64,000 bases of DNA. Source: Micropterix aruncella (taxonomy: Eukaryota; Arthropoda; Insecta; Lepidoptera; Micropterigidae). This document shows positions 61,749 through 64,000 of the stretch, in pieces. Each line of letters opens with the position of its first letter. Position 1 is the stretch's first letter. The notes beneath the pieces were generated by a model. It was not told where the DNA came from and did not search any database. It was given only the letters and a program-made list of their open reading frames with translations. The translations under genes were made by a program, and so were the position numbers. The stretch spans positions 8,173,910 through 8,237,909 of the forward strand of contig OX155973.1 of assembly GCA_944548615.1 (NCBI GenBank), in the 5' to 3' direction.

Positions 61749-61829
61749 AAAGTATGTGATACTATGAGGCAACGAAGAAACAGATAAGTAAACTTGAAAG
61801 ACAAGGATCATCGCGTTCGACGGTAACTT

Positions 61830-63022
61830 CAGCCCAGTTTGGTGATTTATTTATTCAAAATAACATATTAGCGTTACATCACTAATAGGAAGAAAAACAA
61901 TATAAAAAAACATTAAGAAGATGCCGATTAACGTTAAAATTAATCTATTCAAACTAAATAGTTGGTTTGAGAGCAACAACCTCACACTAAATGCGTCTAA
62001 AAGTAACTTCATACATTTTACAAATCATCGAAATCGGAATAAAGGTTCGCCAATAATACTTTCAATAAATAACACTGCCATTCCTCAAACTCATTGTACT
62101 AGATTTTTAGGTGTTCATGTCGACGAACTTTTAAAATGGAACTTTCACTGTGAAAACCTCGAAAGTAGGTTAAGTCGGGCATGTTATGCTTTAAGTATTG
62201 TAAGAAGGTCGTTGGATGAATTGCAAACAAGAAATGTTTATTTCAGCTATATTGAAGCTATCCTAAGTTATGCCATTACGATCTGGGGAAATTGTTATGC
62301 TTGTCATAGGGAACCCATATTTATACTCCAAAAGAGAGCAGTGCGAATAATTGCAAAGGTGAAAAGGGAAGAGTCGTGTCGACCCATTTATAAAAGGCTA
62401 AGAATCCTCACCTTAACCTCACTCTATCTCTTTAAGTTACTAACTGAGTTTTTTAAGAATAAAGAAACACATTATAAAAAGTTTTCAGATACACATACTA
62501 AAAATACGAGAAATAAATTAAACATTTTTATACCATGTATTAAACTAAACACAGCAAGGCAAGACACAAAATACTCAGGGCCATATTATTTTAACAGGCT
62601 ACCAGAAAGTTTAAAAACTATTCAAGTGGAAAGCTTATTCAAAAAGTTACTTAAAGAATTCTTATTAGACAAAGCTTTTTACTCGATCGATGAGTTTGTT
62701 AATTTTAAATAATTTTTCAAATTTTTTGGTCATTTTTTTGACAATTTTAAGTAGCATTTTTTAATTATTCTGACTTTTTCTGATTTTAATTTCTTGATTA
62801 TTTTTATCAATTATTTTAATTTGTGGTTTTAGTATATAAATCTTTAAAATGATTTGGATACCCTAAAAGCAATAATGAAGTAACTGTATGTACGTGGTGA
62901 TAAATTTAAATATTGTAAAAACGAACTAATATACTGTAATTTAAATGTACCTAAATATTAAGTTTCTACAATCTGTTAAGATTTTTTTGGAAATAAATTG
63001 AAATTGAAATTGAAATTGAAAA
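61830..63022 (+). mobile_element. LINE 3' half (CR1/Jockey-like) with (ATTGAA)n tail
   Basis: Open frame 61921-62712 gives an ORF2 C-terminal half: LNSWFESNNLTLNASKSNFI, RFLGVHVDELLKW, YFSYIEAILSYAITIWGNCY, LQKRAVRIIAKVKREESC, TRNKLNIFIP and KYSGPYYFNRLPE. The catalytic FADD is already lost. The 3'UTR ends AAATTGAAATTGAAATTG at 62995-63022, the same kind of tail as the intact LINE at 55302 but a different family (nearest to 28434-29232). Confidence 0.85.
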
Positions 63023-64000
63023 TTGATCGGACGCCCTTTCTATGATCTAACCGAAATCGAGAGCCCCGAATTTCAAACATTGTACCGATTTAAATAATAT
63101 TTTGACCCATTCGAGACCGACTGCACACCGGATGTTCAATGCATTTCCGAGCCAAAAAGACCGGTTGGCGGTTGCACACCGTGTGTGCAGCCGTGAGGAC
63201 AAGACTGATTTAAAACAACAAAAAAAAAACAAAAAAGTACGTAAAAATAAAATTTGATGTTGGCTTCAATTTAGCCCCTAAAATGAGTGATCGAAAGCCA
63301 AGACCATTATAGTAAGAATAGGAAAGTGCAAAGAATGATTTGCCGACAATGCTCCAAACACGATAATATCGATGGCTGAGAACGCAAATGTGTTAAGTGA
63401 CTTTTTTTACGAAAATGAGTTAAGTACTACATGACATCCAATATACTGATCTCCACATTCTGTGCTAATGTGGTAAGCATCTAATAACCAAGGCTTTAAA
63501 TACTTCTTCTTAAAAACTGTGGTAAGTGCATCAAACAAAGTTTTTTGAAATGTTAATGTTGCATAATCATTTACCACTATTGATATCTAATCAAAATTAA
63601 ATCATCATAAAATGCATATGTGTTATCATCAGTTGACACAATATTCTCCAAAGCATGCTTAACCCTATACAAACATGCTTAATGGTTTTATTTACTCTTA
63701 TAACGAATTCTAAAAGTAGATAGATGAGAACAAAATAAAATATAAATAATATAATAAAAATGAAAATGTGGTAACTACATACATTATTATATTACCATAT
63801 AAAAAAGTGGTAAGTACCACCTCTTGTCGTTTTTTTTTATTAATACATAAAATACTAATAAATAAATATAATTATTATAATATAGTGTAAGCCAAATACA
63901 TATACTATAAGTTAAAAATATTAACTGAAATTATTTCTTCATCTGTTTCGAGATTATTATACCTAAACTTTCAAAAAGCTCTCCTGTAAAATTTAGAAAT
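63023..64000. other. Sequence without a recognised gene
   Basis: Includes a pair of GACCGACTGCACACCGGATG and CCGGTTGGCGGTTGCACACC half-repeats (about 63113-63190). The rest is AT-rich. It should be part of an upstream intron of AGPAT gene 2, since the exons for motif I and the membrane segment are still missing. No splice-flanked coding segment fitting those exons is seen. Confidence 0.4.

Overview
This is a stretch of a eukaryotic, intron-rich, repeat-dense nuclear genome, most likely an insect and probably a lepidopteran. The reasons are short tandem Helitrons ending in CTAG, RTE retroposons with (GATGAT)n tails, CR1/Jockey-like LINEs with (ATTGAA)n tails, Penelope-like elements sitting in (TA)n tracts, and GT-AG introns in host genes. 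No bacterial-style genes, CRISPR arrays or rRNA genes are visible.

Host genes. Two related 1-acylglycerol-3-phosphate acyltransferase (AGPAT/LPAAT, PlsC family) genes lie tail to tail. Gene 1 (+ strand) has five exons here: 25780-25868, 28297-28427, 33821-34002, 42141-42309 and 43884-44080. Its 5' exon(s) were not found. Gene 2 (- strand) has exons 61295-61476, 51374-51539, 50097-50268 and a short terminal exon 44452-44509. Its first exons should lie beyond base 64000. Exon length and intron phase agree between the two copies, so they are an old duplication. Their poly(A) signals are only a few bases apart near 44.4 kb. Everything else is mobile or repetitive DNA, much of it in the introns of these two genes.

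Layout. 0-8.7 kb: three Helitrons joined head to tail inside a (TA)n tract, the second carrying a TTAA-flanked MITE. 8.7-13.7 kb: Penelope-like elements (one intact 708-codon RT + GIY-YIG ORF), between (TA)n tracts and carrying hammerhead-ribozyme-like motifs. 14.0-16.2 kb: a large inverted and tandem array with a 63-codon ORF intact in all four copies. 16.9-22.2 kb: a foldback MITE and a broken intron-containing DDE-type transposase gene. 22.8-25.7 kb: a decayed LINE ending 90 bp before the first visible AGPAT exon. 25.8-44.1 kb: AGPAT gene 1, with introns full of a ~600 bp repeat family, LINE 3' ends, a Tc1/mariner copy with nested retroposons, a TIR element with a 120 bp tandem repeat, an internally deleted hAT element, and Helitrons. 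44.4-61.5 kb: AGPAT gene 2, with similar content plus a three-level nest (foldback element, MITE, intact two-ORF LINE). 61.5-64 kb: a retroposon 12 bp from a splice acceptor, a LINE 3' half, and unassigned sequence.

The most unusual items are six hammerhead-like motifs in the Penelope elements, two of them with an unusual self-complementary stem III of ATAT or ACGT type; the array that could fold into a ~600 bp hairpin; the Helitron concatemer with exact CTAG/TC junctions; and the LINE whose second ORF appears to need frameshifting or non-AUG initiation to keep its endonuclease active site.
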